Shown here: piece after piece, positions 53,315 to 63,435 of the stretch
Position numbering within the stretch: the first letter of the stretch is position 1
Layout: every line of letters starts with the position of its first letter
Origin: Sulfurimonas denitrificans DSM 1251
GTDB lineage: Bacteria > Campylobacterota > Campylobacteria > Campylobacterales > Sulfurimonadaceae
Assembly: GCF_000012965.1 (NCBI RefSeq)
Contig: NC_007575.1
Span: 1,674,001-1,738,000, forward strand
Length of the DNA: 64,000 bases
Direction: 5' to 3'
Program-made: the position numbers and the translations under genes
Notes under the pieces: model-generated
Seen by the model: only the letters and a program-made list of their open reading frames with translations
Database searches by the model: none
What the model was told of the DNA's origin: nothing

Positions 53315-53872
53315 ATGTCACAAGAAAAAAAAGAAGAGCTTCAAAGTGAAGCTCAAGTTACAAAAGAGGAGACTCCACAAGCAAACGAAGCTGCTGCGGA
53401 AGCAGAAGCAATAGTGAATGAGTTTGATCTTTTGCAAGAGGAGCTGAACTCTCTAAAAGACAAGTACGCAAGAGTACATGCTGATTTTGAAAATATCAAA
53501 AAAAGATTAGAGAGAGAAAAATACTCTGCAGTTGAATATGCAAATGAAAAATTTGCAAAAGATATGATTCCTGTTATGGACGCACTGCATATGGCTCTCT
53601 CATCTTCATCATCAATTATTGATTCAGCTGAGCATCTTGAGAAATTAAAAGAGGGTATTGAGCTAACTCTTAAACAACTCAGCACCGCTTTGGAAAAACA
53701 TGGAATAACTATGGTCTCTCATGATGCACCATTTGATCCAAATATTCACAACGCCATACAGAGCGTTGATAGCGACACAGTAGAGAGCGGACAAATCGTT
53801 CAAACCTTTCAAACTGGTTATAAGTACAAAGACAGACCTTTGCGTGAAGCAATGGTAGTTGTAGCGAATTAA
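53315..53872 (+). CDS. grpE: Nucleotide exchange factor GrpE
   Basis: 185 aa. Long N-terminal coiled coil, then DFENIKKRLEREKYSAVEYANEKFAKDMIPVMDAL and the C-terminal beta domain HDAPFDPNIHNAI, TGYKYKDRPLREAMVVVAN. It swaps ADP on DnaK. The only nearby ATG that gives the family start (MSQEKKEELQ) is at 53315. The ribosome site GGAG lies about 13 nt away, longer than usual. It is 160 bp before dnaK, with hairpins between. Confidence 0.94.
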   Translation: MSQEKKEELQSEAQVTKEETPQANEAAAEAEAIVNEFDLLQEELNSLKDKYARVHADFENIKKRLEREKYSAVEYANEKFAKDMIPVMDALHMALSSSSSIIDSAEHLEKLKEGIELTLKQLSTALEKHGITMVSHDAPFDPNIHNAIQSVDSDTVESGQIVQTFQTGYKYKDRPLREAMVVVAN

Positions 53873-53901
53873 CATTCGTTCATAATAAATCAAAAAAAAT
53901 C

Positions 53902-53990
53902 TGACACTTTTGTGTCAAGCTTTAGTGCCATAGCGGCTAGCGAAAGTAAAAGGGACTCGTTCCTTTTACGACAAATAAGATGGAGGTCTC
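53902..53990 (+). promoter_or_regulatory. Hairpins between grpE and dnaK
   Basis: Three perfect stems in the 160-bp gap: TGACAC-TTTT-GTGTCA (53902-53917), GTAAAAGG-(8)-CCTTTTAC (53946-53969) and GGAG-GT-CTCC (53982-53991). They may process or stabilise the message so that dnaK is made in excess over grpE, or attenuate read-through. The 53 bp before dnaK contain its AAGGA site. Confidence 0.5.
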
Positions 53991-54032
53991 CTTCATTTTA
54001 TTTTAGAATAAAATCAAATTAAGGAAAATAAT

Positions 54033-55919
54033 ATGTCAAAAGTAATAGGTATAGATTTAGGAACAACAAATTCATGTGTGGCAGTTTATGAGGGTGGAGA
54101 AGCAAAAATCATCCCTAATAAAGAGGGAAAAAACACAACTCCTTCAATTGTTGCATTTACAGATAAAGGTGAGGTTTTAGTAGGAGACCCTGCAAAACGT
54201 CAAGCAATCACAAATCCAAACAAAACTATCTCTTCAATCAAGAGAATTATGGGTCTTATGATGAGTGAAGAAAATGCAAAAGCGGCACACGATAAAGTAA
54301 CTTACAATATCGTAGATAAAGATGGAATGGCAGCGGTTGATGTGGCTGGTAAAATCTACACTCCTCAAGAGATTTCAGCAAAAATTCTATCAAAATTAAA
54401 AGAAGATGCTGAAGCCTATATTGGTTCAAGCGTAACTGACGCTGTTATTACAGTTCCAGCTTACTTTAATGATGCTCAAAGAAAAGCAACAAAAGATGCA
54501 GGAACAATCGCAGGACTTAATGTTTTACGTATCATCAATGAGCCAACAGCGTCAGCACTTGCTTATGGACTAGAGAGCAAAAGCGATGAAAATGTACTTG
54601 TTTACGACCTTGGAGGCGGAACTTTTGACGTTACGGTACTAGAGATTAGTGATGGTACTTTTGAAGTTCTCTCAACTGATGGTAACGCATTTTTAGGTGG
54701 AGATGACTTTGACAACAAAATTGTTGATTATCTAAACGCTGAATTTAAATCTTCTCATGGGATTGATCTTAAAAATGACAAAATGGCTCTTCAACGTCTA
54801 AAAGATGCGGCTGAGAATGCTAAAAAAGAGCTCTCAAGCTCAACAGAAACAGAGATAAACCTACCGTTTATAACTATGACAGAAGCTGGACCTCAGCATT
54901 TAGTACTAAAACTTACTCGTGCAAAATTTGAGAGCATGATTGAAAAACTTGTTGAAGAGACTATAGCTCATATTAAAACAGCTATGAAAGAGTCTGGCTT
55001 AGATAATGACGCTATTAAAGAGATTATCATGGTTGGTGGTTCAACTCGTGTTCCTCTTGCTCAAGAGATGGTATCTAAATTCTTTGGTGGCAAAAAACTA
55101 AACAAAGGTGTTAACCCTGATGAAGTTGTAGCAGCAGGTGCGGCAATTCAAGGTGGTGTTTTAAGAGGAGATGTTAAAGATGTTCTTTTACTAGACGTTA
55201 CTCCACTCTCACTTGGAATTGAGACATTAGGTGGTGTTGCTACTAAAATCATCGAAAAAGGAACAACGATTCCAGTTAAGAAGTCTCAAATCTTCTCAAC
55301 AGCTGAAGATAACCAACCAGCTGTGAGCATCTCAGTTGTTCAAGGAGAGAGAGAATTTGCAAGAGATAACAAATCTTTAGGTCTATTTGAACTAGGAAAT
55401 ATTGCTGCAGCTCCAAGAGGTGTACCTCAAATTGAAGTGACTTTTGACATAGATGCAAACGGTATTTTAACTGTTAGCTCAACTGACAAAGGAACAGGCA
55501 AATCTCAATCAATCACTATTAGTGGCTCTTCAGGATTAAGTGAAGAGGAGATTAACAAAATGGTTAAAGATGCAGAACTTCACAAAGCTGAAGATTCAAA
55601 AAGAAAAGAGTTAGTTGAGCTTAAAAACCAAGCTGACGCACTTATTGCACAAACTGAAAAATCAATAGGTGAGATGGGTGATAAAATTGAAGCTGATGAA
55701 AAAGCAAAAATTGAAGCTGCTATAACTGAACTTAAAGATGTTCTAAAAGATACAAATGCTACAAAAGAGAAGATTGAACCTAAAGTAAAAACGTTAACTG
55801 AAGCAAGCCACAAAATGGCTGAGCAGATGTATAAAGGTGAGCAAGGTGCTCAAGGCGGAGCTGCTGATACTTCAAAGAAAAAAAGTGACGATGACGTAAT
55901 CGACGCAGAAATCGAGTAA
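54033..55919 (+). CDS. dnaK: Chaperone DnaK (Hsp70)
   Basis: 628 aa. ATPase domain starts [22 protein letters not shown]; phosphate loops [15 protein letters not shown] and [13 protein letters not shown]; linker [12 protein letters not shown]; substrate domain [30 protein letters not shown]-terminal tail [10 protein letters not shown]. It folds and holds client proteins with DnaJ and GrpE. It lies behind grpE with no hrcA or dnaJ in the window, so their control genes are elsewhere. Confidence 0.98.
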   Translation: MSKVIGIDLGTTNSCVAVYEGGEAKIIPNKEGKNTTPSIVAFTDKGEVLVGDPAKRQAITNPNKTISSIKRIMGLMMSEENAKAAHDKVTYNIVDKDGMAAVDVAGKIYTPQEISAKILSKLKEDAEAYIGSSVTDAVITVPAYFNDAQRKATKDAGTIAGLNVLRIINEPTASALAYGLESKSDENVLVYDLGGGTFDVTVLEISDGTFEVLSTDGNAFLGGDDFDNKIVDYLNAEFKSSHGIDLKNDKMALQRLKDAAENAKKELSSSTETEINLPFITMTEAGPQHLVLKLTRAKFESMIEKLVEETIAHIKTAMKESGLDNDAIKEIIMVGGSTRVPLAQEMVSKFFGGKKLNKGVNPDEVVAAGAAIQGGVLRGDVKDVLLLDVTPLSLGIETLGGVATKIIEKGTTIPVKKSQIFSTAEDNQPAVSISVVQGEREFARDNKSLGLFELGNIAAAPRGVPQIEVTFDIDANGILTVSSTDKGTGKSQSITISGSSGLSEEEINKMVKDAELHKAEDSKRKELVELKNQADALIAQTEKSIGEMGDKIEADEKAKIEAAITELKDVLKDTNATKEKIEPKVKTLTEASHKMAEQMYKGEQGAQGGAADTSKKKSDDDVIDAEIE

Positions 55920-55927
55920 GTTCTCTA

Positions 55928-55957
55928 CTCTCTCACATCGTGAGAGAGCTCTATTTT
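55928..55957 (+). terminator. dnaK terminator
   Basis: CTCTCTCAC-ATC-GTGAGAGAG is a perfect 9-bp stem, followed by CTCTATTTT. It begins 9 bp after the dnaK stop and separates it from the lipoprotein gene. Confidence 0.8.
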
Positions 55958-55989
55958 AAAATCCCAAACTACTATTTTAAAGGTACCTC

Positions 55990-56982
55990 GTGGTTTACAA
56001 AACTCTCTTTTATACACTTATACTCTCTTTGTTTATCTCTGGCTGTTCTTCACAACAATCTTTACATGTACCTAAAGTACCTCAAACAAAAAGTGATTAT
56101 CTTCCTGATAGCGGCTACTATTTTGTACTTATAGAAAAAGAGCAGCAAAAATGGAAGATTATTCAAATAGAGGACAAACCTACTCTAAAAAGAGCAAATA
56201 ACAATCAAGAGCTTCTTCTTGTAGCACAATCATATAACAATGTTTACCCATACTTCGATGAGACACTAAAGCCCCAAAGAGACAACGAATATCTGTGTGA
56301 TGACTCAAATGTAACCACAAGCTATACTCCATGTTCAAGTGCTTTATCGCTTAATTCAAAGTCAAGAAATTTAAGTGATTATTTTAACAATATGAAAAAA
56401 GATTCAAAAAAATACAGATATGTAAGTAAAAGTTTAATAAATCAAGCCATAAGTGATACTAACCTTTACAAAGCAATTGAAAATAAAAAAAATATCTTTA
56501 AATATGCACAGTGTGAAGAAAATTTTTACAAAGCAAACTCTGTTGAAGATTTTAATGAGTTTGTCAAAAACTATGCCGATTATGAAGAGGCAAAAAATCT
56601 GCTTATTTTAGCACTTCAAAATCTTCAGAATTTGAAAGATGAAGATGAAAAAAATCATCAAAAAGCTCAATTATCACAAAAAAATTATCAAGACAGCTAT
56701 CTCAAAAGCGAGCAACAACAAGAGAGAGAAAATCTCTTTCTAACAAAAAAAGAGCAAAGCAGTATTGATGATTATGCTAAAAAACTAACTAATTTTAGAA
56801 AAACTCTTAAAATAGGAACAGAAACCAATTGCGGAACTATTGTTGAGATGGACTCAAAAAAAGCAAATATATCACTCAACGATAAAAAAAACAGCGTATG
56901 GATTGAGAAAAATAAAATATTTCCAAAAGGCGATGGTTGTCGCTTTGTTAAAGGTAGATATATCGTCCCACCATCTTTTTAG
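55990..56982 (+). CDS. Lipoprotein of unknown function
   Basis: 330 aa from a GTG at 55990. Signal peptide with lipobox LFISGC, so lipidated Cys near residue 19. The rest is charged, with a coiled-coil middle (NLKDEDEKNHQKAQLSQKNY; EQQQERENL) and a small C-terminal part with two Cys (ETNCGTIV; GDGCRFVKG) that looks like an SH3-like fold. No family recognised. It is monocistronic between the dnaK terminator and a Cache-GGDEF gene. Confidence 0.7.
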   Translation: MVYKTLFYTLILSLFISGCSSQQSLHVPKVPQTKSDYLPDSGYYFVLIEKEQQKWKIIQIEDKPTLKRANNNQELLLVAQSYNNVYPYFDETLKPQRDNEYLCDDSNVTTSYTPCSSALSLNSKSRNLSDYFNNMKKDSKKYRYVSKSLINQAISDTNLYKAIENKKNIFKYAQCEENFYKANSVEDFNEFVKNYADYEEAKNLLILALQNLQNLKDEDEKNHQKAQLSQKNYQDSYLKSEQQQERENLFLTKKEQSSIDDYAKKLTNFRKTLKIGTETNCGTIVEMDSKKANISLNDKKNSVWIEKNKIFPKGDGCRFVKGRYIVPPSF

Positions 56983-57104
56983 TGTTACTTTTCGTTACTA
57001 AACAGAGTATGTTTAAATGATTTTTTAAATATACTTTAGATTCAATCCTTTTATTTAACAATTTTTGAAGTACTCTTTATCTATACCATGTTAAAGATTT
57101 TAAA

Positions 57105-58847
57105 ATGAATGATAAAAATATCATCAGATTTGTCACTTTTGCACCAATTATTACTATTCCAGTAATTGTCTCTCTTTTTTTCTACATGAGCATATACCAT
57201 ACTGAAGAGATTTTTAACAACAGCACCAAAAACCTAAAACAAGAGTTGATTTTAAAAGAAAAAAACAACACAATATCCAAAGTAAAAATGGCAGTTGAAA
57301 TCTTAAAATATGAGAACTCAACACTAGAAGAGAGATTAAAATATAAAATCAGCGACAGAGTAAACAAAGCATTTATTATAGGCTCAAATATCTATGCTCA
57401 AAACAGAGAGTTCAAAAGCGAAAAAGAGATAAAAAAAATGATTGTCGATGTTCTTCGTACAATGATTTGGAATAATGGAGAGAGTTTTATCTTTATCTTA
57501 GATAAAAAAGGTACTTTTATACTTGCTCCCCAATATCTTAAGCATAAAGAGAATAAGAGTGTTATAGATTTTCAAGATAGTTCTGGGCGTTATGTAATTA
57601 AAGAGGAGATAAACCTTGTAAATAGCTCTGGCGAGGGATATTTGTGGGATACATTTACAAGACCTAACAAAGACCAAAATATGCAATACAAGCAGATGAC
57701 ATTTGTAAAAGATTTTGAAATTTATGATTGGTATTTAGGCTCATCTGAATATCTTGATATTGTAGAAGAGGAGATACAACAGAGTTCTGTTACAATTCTT
57801 CGCAATATAAATAAAAATGAAAACGATTACTTTTTCATCTATGATATGAATGGCAAAATAATACTTCACTCTCAAAACCCAGAACTAGAAGGAAAGAATT
57901 TTTTAGATGAAAAAGACAAAACTAGTATAGATGTAGCAAAAAAACTTTTGCAAAGCATAAAAATAGAGGGTAGTAATTTTGCTTCATATAATTGGAAAAA
58001 TCCTAAGAGTGGTCTTATTGAAGAAAAAATCTCCTATTTTGAAAAAATTCCAAATACAAATCTAATGATAGGAAGTGGTTTTTATACAAAAGAGATAAAT
58101 GCAATAGCAGATGAAAAAAATAGAGAGCTTGAGAAGATAAACAGAGAAGAGCTTGGCGCTATAAAAATTTATTCACTGATTTTCATAGTATTATCTATAT
58201 TTATTGCACTATTTATCTCAAGAAAACTTCAAGAAAAATTTACCCTTCTTAAAAAAAATCTTGAACAAAAGAGCGATGAACTTATCCTTTTAAATGAGGA
58301 ACTTGAAGAGAAAGTAGAAGCAAGGACTACCGAGCTTAGAGATGCCTATGAAAAAATGCGCCAACTTGCAAATACAGATTCGCTAACCCAGATAAACAAC
58401 CGCTTCTCTTTTTTAAATCAATTTAACTCTCTACTTGAGAGATACTCCAAAGAGAGTAAAGCAGAGTTTTCTCTTATCATGATAGATATAGACTTCTTTA
58501 AAAAGATAAATGATAGTTACGGACACCATGTAGGAGATTATGTAATTGTAGAGGTGACAAAATTAACTAAAGCGTGTCTAAGAGAGAGTGATATCTTTGG
58601 TCGCGTTGGTGGGGAGGAGTTTATGGTACTACTTCTACATACATCACTCGAAGCTGCCAAAGAGACCGCTCAAAGAATAAGAAAAACGATAGATGAATAT
58701 AAGTTTGAATTTATAGGGCATGCAACGGTAAGTATTGGAGTAATATCTTACGATAACAAAGAAAAGAGTGCAGATATGCTAAAGAGGGTAGATATTGCTC
58801 TTTATGAGGCAAAAAACGGCGGCAGAAACAGAGTTTGTTCCATATAA
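57105..58847 (+). CDS. Cache-domain diguanylate cyclase
   Basis: 580 aa. Membrane helices at ~10-30 and ~345-365 enclose a ~310-residue periplasmic part with two Cache-type repeats (ESFIFILDKKGTFILAPQYL; YFFIYDMNGKIILHSQNPEL), a small-ligand sensor. After a coiled coil (EELEEKVEARTTELRDAYEK) comes a GGDEF domain: DFFKKINDSYGHHVGDYV and GRVGGEEFMVLL (~502). It should make c-di-GMP in response to an external ligand. There is no EAL domain. Confidence 0.92.
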   Translation: MNDKNIIRFVTFAPIITIPVIVSLFFYMSIYHTEEIFNNSTKNLKQELILKEKNNTISKVKMAVEILKYENSTLEERLKYKISDRVNKAFIIGSNIYAQNREFKSEKEIKKMIVDVLRTMIWNNGESFIFILDKKGTFILAPQYLKHKENKSVIDFQDSSGRYVIKEEINLVNSSGEGYLWDTFTRPNKDQNMQYKQMTFVKDFEIYDWYLGSSEYLDIVEEEIQQSSVTILRNINKNENDYFFIYDMNGKIILHSQNPELEGKNFLDEKDKTSIDVAKKLLQSIKIEGSNFASYNWKNPKSGLIEEKISYFEKIPNTNLMIGSGFYTKEINAIADEKNRELEKINREELGAIKIYSLIFIVLSIFIALFISRKLQEKFTLLKKNLEQKSDELILLNEELEEKVEARTTELRDAYEKMRQLANTDSLTQINNRFSFLNQFNSLLERYSKESKAEFSLIMIDIDFFKKINDSYGHHVGDYVIVEVTKLTKACLRESDIFGRVGGEEFMVLLLHTSLEAAKETAQRIRKTIDEYKFEFIGHATVSIGVISYDNKEKSADMLKRVDIALYEAKNGGRNRVCSI

Positions 58848-58863
58848 AATGTTATGAATTTAT

Positions 58864-60006
58864 CTATATCTCATCAAGTGCTTTTTTTACTTTAAGTGCT
58901 TGTACATGTTTATAAACATCATGGACACGAAGCATAGAAGCTCCGTTTTTAGCAGCTTCCAAATGAAGAGCTAGAGTTCCTGCGACTCTTTGGCTTACGT
59001 GTGAGGGTGAAATTTTATCAATCATAGACTTTCTTGAAGCACCAACTAGTAAAGGTTGTCCTAATGTTGAGAAGTGTTTAAGATGTTTTATCAACTTCAA
59101 GTTATGCTCTAGTGTTTTTCCAAAACCTATTCCGACATCCAAAACTATATCTTTTACTCCAAAAGATTTTGCCTTATCTATTCTTTGTTCAAAAAAAGTA
59201 TAAACATCACTTAAAATATTTTCATACTCTGGTTTTTCTTGCATAGTTTGAGGTGTTCCTTGCATATGCATGATAATAGCTCTTATATCGTTACTTGCAC
59301 AAAGTTTACAAACCTCATCATTACTAAGCCCTGTAATATCATTTACAATTCTAAAGCCACATTTTATAGCATACTCAATCACCAAAGGCTCATAACTATC
59401 TATGCTAAATTGCGTCTCTTTATAGAGTTTTTTAGCATGTATTGCCTCAAGTATGGGCTTTACTCTTGCTAACTCCTCCTCTTTAGAGACAACTTTAGCT
59501 GATGGAGCAGATGAGACTCCGCCTATATCTATAATATCCGCACCATCAGCTATCATCTTTTTTATAGCTTCTATTGCATCTTTTTCACTAAATCTTGAAC
59601 CTGAGAAAAAACTATCATCATTAGCATTGATAACTCCCATCACTTCTACTTTTGATGGAGTTTTAATCTTTAGAATCTCTTGTAGTTTTTTTGCAACCTC
59701 TTTTAAACCAAAAGGTTGTGCTAGCTCTTTTCTGGAGAGTTTTTCTAGTTCCCTTGAAGTTGCTATCAAAATAGCATCAACATAAGGAGTTTGTGCGGTA
59801 ACTGTCCCACGAGGAACTGCCAAATCTGCGCCAACACTTAGAGCATCCTGTTTTAAAATATTTGCACCGCCTACATGTAACTCTCTTATCATTATTATGT
59901 GATGCTCTGCTTTTGCACTCATAATAGCAATTCCGCCACTATCAACATTTAAATTTTTAAGATATTTTTTTATATCTATATCATTAGATAAAAGTTCAAC
60001 TTCCAT
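58864..60006 (-). CDS. folP: Dihydropteroate synthase
   Basis: 380 aa. The TIM-barrel core begins at MGVINANDDSFFSGSRF (~123) and has GADIIDIGGVSSAPSA, FSIDSYEPLV, VNDITG, MHMQGTPQTMQ, DVGIGFGKTLEHN and GASRKSM. It condenses p-aminobenzoate with the pterin precursor in folate synthesis and is the sulfonamide target. The first ~120 residues are an extra domain, also present in Helicobacter FolP of about the same length. It overlaps holB by 11 bp. Confidence 0.94.
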   Translation of the reverse strand: MEVELLSNDIDIKKYLKNLNVDSGGIAIMSAKAEHHIIMIRELHVGGANILKQDALSVGADLAVPRGTVTAQTPYVDAILIATSRELEKLSRKELAQPFGLKEVAKKLQEILKIKTPSKVEVMGVINANDDSFFSGSRFSEKDAIEAIKKMIADGADIIDIGGVSSAPSAKVVSKEEELARVKPILEAIHAKKLYKETQFSIDSYEPLVIEYAIKCGFRIVNDITGLSNDEVCKLCASNDIRAIIMHMQGTPQTMQEKPEYENILSDVYTFFEQRIDKAKSFGVKDIVLDVGIGFGKTLEHNLKLIKHLKHFSTLGQPLLVGASRKSMIDKISPSHVSQRVAGTLALHLEAAKNGASMLRVHDVYKHVQALKVKKALDEI

Positions 60007-60625
60007 TTCTATCTCCTGCGAAACTCATTAATAAAAGTGCAAAAACACTCTGAGGTCTTGCGTTTAAATCTAGGAGCCTAAATGCTCTATCGAAATTATC
60101 AAGTTGTGCTTTTGTAAGGATTAGCTTATCTATAACTGTTGCTCTATAATAGAGCGCTTCAACTTGCTCTTTTGCCTCACTCTTTTTAAATTTTACAACC
60201 TTTTTCAAAAACTCAAAAATATCATTATAATTTATTCGCATAAGGCTAAAGTCTATCTCGTAAACTTTATGCTCTTTTTTGCCTTTAAATATTGGAAGTC
60301 TTGAGCGAACTGTTGGAAGAAGATTTGATGTTGAGTTTGAGAGAATTATAAACTCTATATTTCGTGGAGGCTCTTCAAGAGCTTTTAAAAGAGAGTTTTG
60401 TGAAACTGTATTAAAGTTATTTGCCCCTAAAATTATATATTTTGTCTCTGATTCGCTTATATATGCTTCTGCTACAGCTGCTTTTGCATGTTCTATTTTG
60501 AACTCATCTTCTACTATAAAGCCAACCACCCTCTTTGGCTTTAACTCATCATTTAATCTCTCAAATTCTGCTGCTATATCTGATGTGATTATAATATGAC
60601 TCTTTATAGAATCAGGCTCCAACAT
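59996..60625 (-). CDS. holB: DNA polymerase III delta-prime subunit
   Basis: 209 aa, short for the family as is usual in Campylobacterota. It shows NTVSQNSLLKALEEPPRNIEFIILSNSTSNLLPTVRSRL, the AAA+ sensor region typical of HolB; the Walker A is absent, as in delta-prime. It helps to load the sliding clamp. The start at 60625 has GGAG 6 nt upstream; an ATG eight codons earlier is in the hobA frame overlap. It overlaps hobA by 14 bp and folP by 11 bp. Confidence 0.88.
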   Translation of the reverse strand: MLEPDSIKSHIIITSDIAAEFERLNDELKPKRVVGFIVEDEFKIEHAKAAVAEAYISESETKYIILGANNFNTVSQNSLLKALEEPPRNIEFIILSNSTSNLLPTVRSRLPIFKGKKEHKVYEIDFSLMRINYNDIFEFLKKVVKFKKSEAKEQVEALYYRATVIDKLILTKAQLDNFDRAFRLLDLNARPQSVFALLLMSFAGDRNGS

Positions 60626-61169
60626 CAACTTCTCCAAACATCGCCGCATTTAACGAGGCGTTAAAGAGACGATAGAGCTGAAGCAGCTTTATATCTAAGA
60701 GTTTATCATAAGATTTTAAGTGAAGAGCGTTTAAATACTCTTCATCAAAAATCCAAAAATAACTTGTATCTTTTCTCTTGGCAATATCCGCTCTTCTATC
60801 ATCCCCTCTACCTATATACCAATAAAAGTAGTCATCCTTATGTGCCAAAGAGATAACATCTTCTACTGTATCTATCATATCTCCACCGCTAACGCTGTTA
60901 AAATGTCTATAGATACTATCTATACTTATGATTGGCAGAAGTGGTCTATCCATCTGAGTAGAGTTTAAAAAGTCTAAAAGATAAGTTTCAAACCATTTTC
61001 TTTTCTCATCAGTAATTAAAATAACTGTCTTGCCATTAAGAATCTGCTCTAATGCTTGAGAGGTTGTAATAGTCCAGTCAAAACGTTGCTCTTCAAGCCA
61101 ACTAAAACAGCCGCCCTCTTCTCTGATGGCATCTAAACTCCATTGAGCGAATTCAGGCATATCTCTCAC
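60612..61169 (-). CDS. hobA: DnaA-binding initiation factor HobA
   Basis: 185 aa. It matches Helicobacter HobA in length and pattern, especially near the C-terminus (LLDIKLLQLYRLFNASLNAAMF) and the N-terminal FAQWSLDAIREEGG. HobA is an SIS-fold tetramer that gathers DnaA at the origin and is known only from Campylobacterota, so it fixes the phylum. The start is GTG 61169 or ATG 61160. Its neighbours lysC, holB and folP are in the same order as in Helicobacter pylori. Confidence 0.88.
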   Translation of the reverse strand: MRDMPEFAQWSLDAIREEGGCFSWLEEQRFDWTITTSQALEQILNGKTVILITDEKRKWFETYLLDFLNSTQMDRPLLPIISIDSIYRHFNSVSGGDMIDTVEDVISLAHKDDYFYWYIGRGDDRRADIAKRKDTSYFWIFDEEYLNALHLKSYDKLLDIKLLQLYRLFNASLNAAMFGEVDVGA

Positions 61170-61239
61170 ACCACTTTCATGAAGTTAAAATAATCTCTAA
61201 TTATTAAAACTTTACTTTTTGTGAGAATATAGTTGTTCA

Positions 61240-62451
61240 TTATTTATCTAACTCATAAGCACTATGAAGCGCTCTCACTGCGAGTTCTGCATATTTCTCA
61301 GCAATAATCATAGAGATTTTTATCTCAGAGGTTGAAATCATATTTATGTTTATATTCTCAGCAGCCATGACAGAAAATGCCTTTGCTGCGACACCTGTAT
61401 GAGATTTCATTCCAACGCCAACTATTGATACTTTACAGATATTTTCATCATAAGAGACTTCGTCAACTTCTGACTCTTTTACAAATGAATCCATAACTTT
61501 TTTTGCGTCAGCCAAGTCATTTACGGGAACAGTAAAATCTATATTTGCTTTACCATCATGTCCTACGTTTTGAATTATCATATCTATATTTACGCTGTTG
61601 TTTGATAATTTTGTAAAGATATCAGACGCAATTCCTGGTCTATCTTTTACACCTACTAATGATACTCGTGCTTGATTTTTGTCCAATGCTATTCCGCTAA
61701 CTAATGGTTTTTCCATGATATTTTCTTCCTTGGTTATTAATGTTCCCTCTTCATTTGAGAAACTTGTTCTTGTTACTAAATTTACATTTAATTTTTTTGC
61801 TAACTCTACAGATCGGTTTTGAAGAACTTTTGCCCCTAAAGAAGCAAGTTCAAGCATCTCATCATAAGAGATTTTATCTAGTTTTTTAGCACGAGGCTCA
61901 ATACGTGGGTCTGTTGTAAAAATTCCACTTACATCGGTATATATTTCACATAAGTCAGCTTTTATGGCTCCTGCAATTGCAACAGCACTCAAATCACTTC
62001 CACCGCGTCCAAGTGTTGTTACATTTCCATCCTGAGAGATACCTTGAAAACCAGCAACAACAACTATTTTGCCATCTTTTATCGCCTTATTCATAGCAGT
62101 TGGATCTATCTCCTCAATACGAGCTTTTGTATGAATATTGTCTGTAACAATTCCAGCTTTTCTGCCCGTCATCGAGACTGCTTCACAACCCATCTCGCTT
62201 AGAGCAATAGCTAAAAGTGAAGCAGTTACTCTTTCCCCTGAACTAAGCAGCATATCTACCTCTGCTCTTTGTGGGTTTTTTGAGAAATGTTCAGCGTATG
62301 CCAAAAGTTTGTTAGTCTCTCCACTCATAGCAGATACAACTACAACAACATCATTTCCAGCTTTTTTTGTCTCGCATACCCGAGAAGCTACATTTTGGAT
62401 TCGCTCTAAATCACCTACGCTTGTTCCGCCAAATTTTTGAACTATCAACAT
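61240..62451 (-). CDS. lysC: Aspartate kinase
   Basis: 403 aa. The kinase domain starts MLIVQKFGGTSVGDLERI and has GRGGSDLSAVAIA and EIYTDVSGIFTTDPR. Two ACT domains follow (~265-403) with VSLVGVKDRPGIAS and VSIVGVGMKSHTGVA, for feedback control by lysine or threonine. It starts the pathway to lysine, threonine, methionine and diaminopimelate. It follows rppH with no gap (stop next to start) and precedes hobA by 70 bp. Confidence 0.96.
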   Translation of the reverse strand: MLIVQKFGGTSVGDLERIQNVASRVCETKKAGNDVVVVVSAMSGETNKLLAYAEHFSKNPQRAEVDMLLSSGERVTASLLAIALSEMGCEAVSMTGRKAGIVTDNIHTKARIEEIDPTAMNKAIKDGKIVVVAGFQGISQDGNVTTLGRGGSDLSAVAIAGAIKADLCEIYTDVSGIFTTDPRIEPRAKKLDKISYDEMLELASLGAKVLQNRSVELAKKLNVNLVTRTSFSNEEGTLITKEENIMEKPLVSGIALDKNQARVSLVGVKDRPGIASDIFTKLSNNSVNIDMIIQNVGHDGKANIDFTVPVNDLADAKKVMDSFVKESEVDEVSYDENICKVSIVGVGMKSHTGVAAKAFSVMAAENININMISTSEIKISMIIAEKYAELAVRALHSAYELDK

Positions 62452-62922
62452 CTACAATAATCCCTCTTTTTTAAAATAAGTTATCACACACTCATAAACA
62501 CTCTTTTTAAAACTTGCACTTAGACTTAATACTTCATCTACACTTACAAATTTATAATCACGAAACTCTGGCTCATCTGTTTGTATATTTATCACAGCAT
62601 CTTCATTTAACTTTACCAAAAAATATCTCTGCCTCTGCCCTATAAAAGGCTTCATACTCTGAGCTATTTTTGGAGGAAAATCATAAGATATCCACTCAGG
62701 AAATTCAGCGATAACTTCTACTTTATCGGTGCCAATCTCCTCTTTTAGCTCTCTAAAGAGGGCTTCATAAATCTCTTCTCCATCATCTATTCCACCTTGT
62801 GGGAATTGCCAAACATCAAGCAAATCATTTCTTTGTGCAAGAAAAATATCTCTTGAAGACGGATAAGCATTTGAGACGATAATCATCGCAACATTTGGAC
62901 GATACAACTCTTTTTTAATCAT
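62452..62922 (-). CDS. rppH: RNA pyrophosphohydrolase (Nudix)
   Basis: 156 aa. The Nudix box is GGIDDGEEIYEALFRELKEEIG (~38-59, G-x5-E-x7-REUXEEXGU). KKELYRPNVAMIIV, WQFPQGGID and the later KPFIGQRQRYFLVKL fit RppH, which removes pyrophosphate from mRNA 5' ends and starts decay. The start at 62922 gives the family N-terminus; the frame is open 12 codons upstream. First gene of the leftward run to folP. Confidence 0.93.
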   Translation of the reverse strand: MIKKELYRPNVAMIIVSNAYPSSRDIFLAQRNDLLDVWQFPQGGIDDGEEIYEALFRELKEEIGTDKVEVIAEFPEWISYDFPPKIAQSMKPFIGQRQRYFLVKLNEDAVINIQTDEPEFRDYKFVSVDEVLSLSASFKKSVYECVITYFKKEGLL

Positions 62923-63043
62923 AAGTTCACTTCGTATTATATTGGTGCAATTGTACAAAAGATGGTATTAAAATAAACTAATTTACAACTCAACATCCTC
63001 TTTACATGTTATAATTAGAGATATTCCAAAAAAAAGAGATAGA

Positions 63044-63427
63044 ATGAAAGAGTACGTTTTAAAAAATGATGATTTTTTAGTTTCTCAAACTGATTCCAAG
63101 GGAATCATACTCTTTGCAAATGATGATTTTTGCAAAGTTGCAGGTTATCCGCTTGAAGAGCTGGTTGGAAAACCGCATAATGTGGTTCGTCATAGAGATA
63201 TGCCAAAAGCAGCTTTTAAAGATTTGTGGGAAAATGTTAAGAGTGGTAAAGTTTGGAGTGGTTATGTTAAAAATATGACTAAAGATGGCGGATTTTACTG
63301 GGTTTATGCAACGGTTTATCCGATGTATGATGCCATAAGAAAAGAGCAAACATACCTCTCTTGCAGAAGAAAACCATCTACTCAAGAGATTCAAGAAGCT
63401 GAAATGCTATATAAAACATTAAAATAG
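63044..63427 (+). CDS. Aer-like PAS sensor protein
   Basis: 127 aa, a single PAS domain of the Aer type: FVSQTD-like start, ILFANDDFCKVAGYPLEELVGKPHNVVRHRDMP and GGFYWVYATVYPMYD. Such domains bind FAD or haem and report redox or oxygen. It has no signalling domain of its own, so it must pass the signal to a partner; the chemoreceptor gene that starts 8 bp later is the likely one. Confidence 0.88.
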   Translation: MKEYVLKNDDFLVSQTDSKGIILFANDDFCKVAGYPLEELVGKPHNVVRHRDMPKAAFKDLWENVKSGKVWSGYVKNMTKDGGFYWVYATVYPMYDAIRKEQTYLSCRRKPSTQEIQEAEMLYKTLK

Positions 63428-63435
63428 GAATCCAA

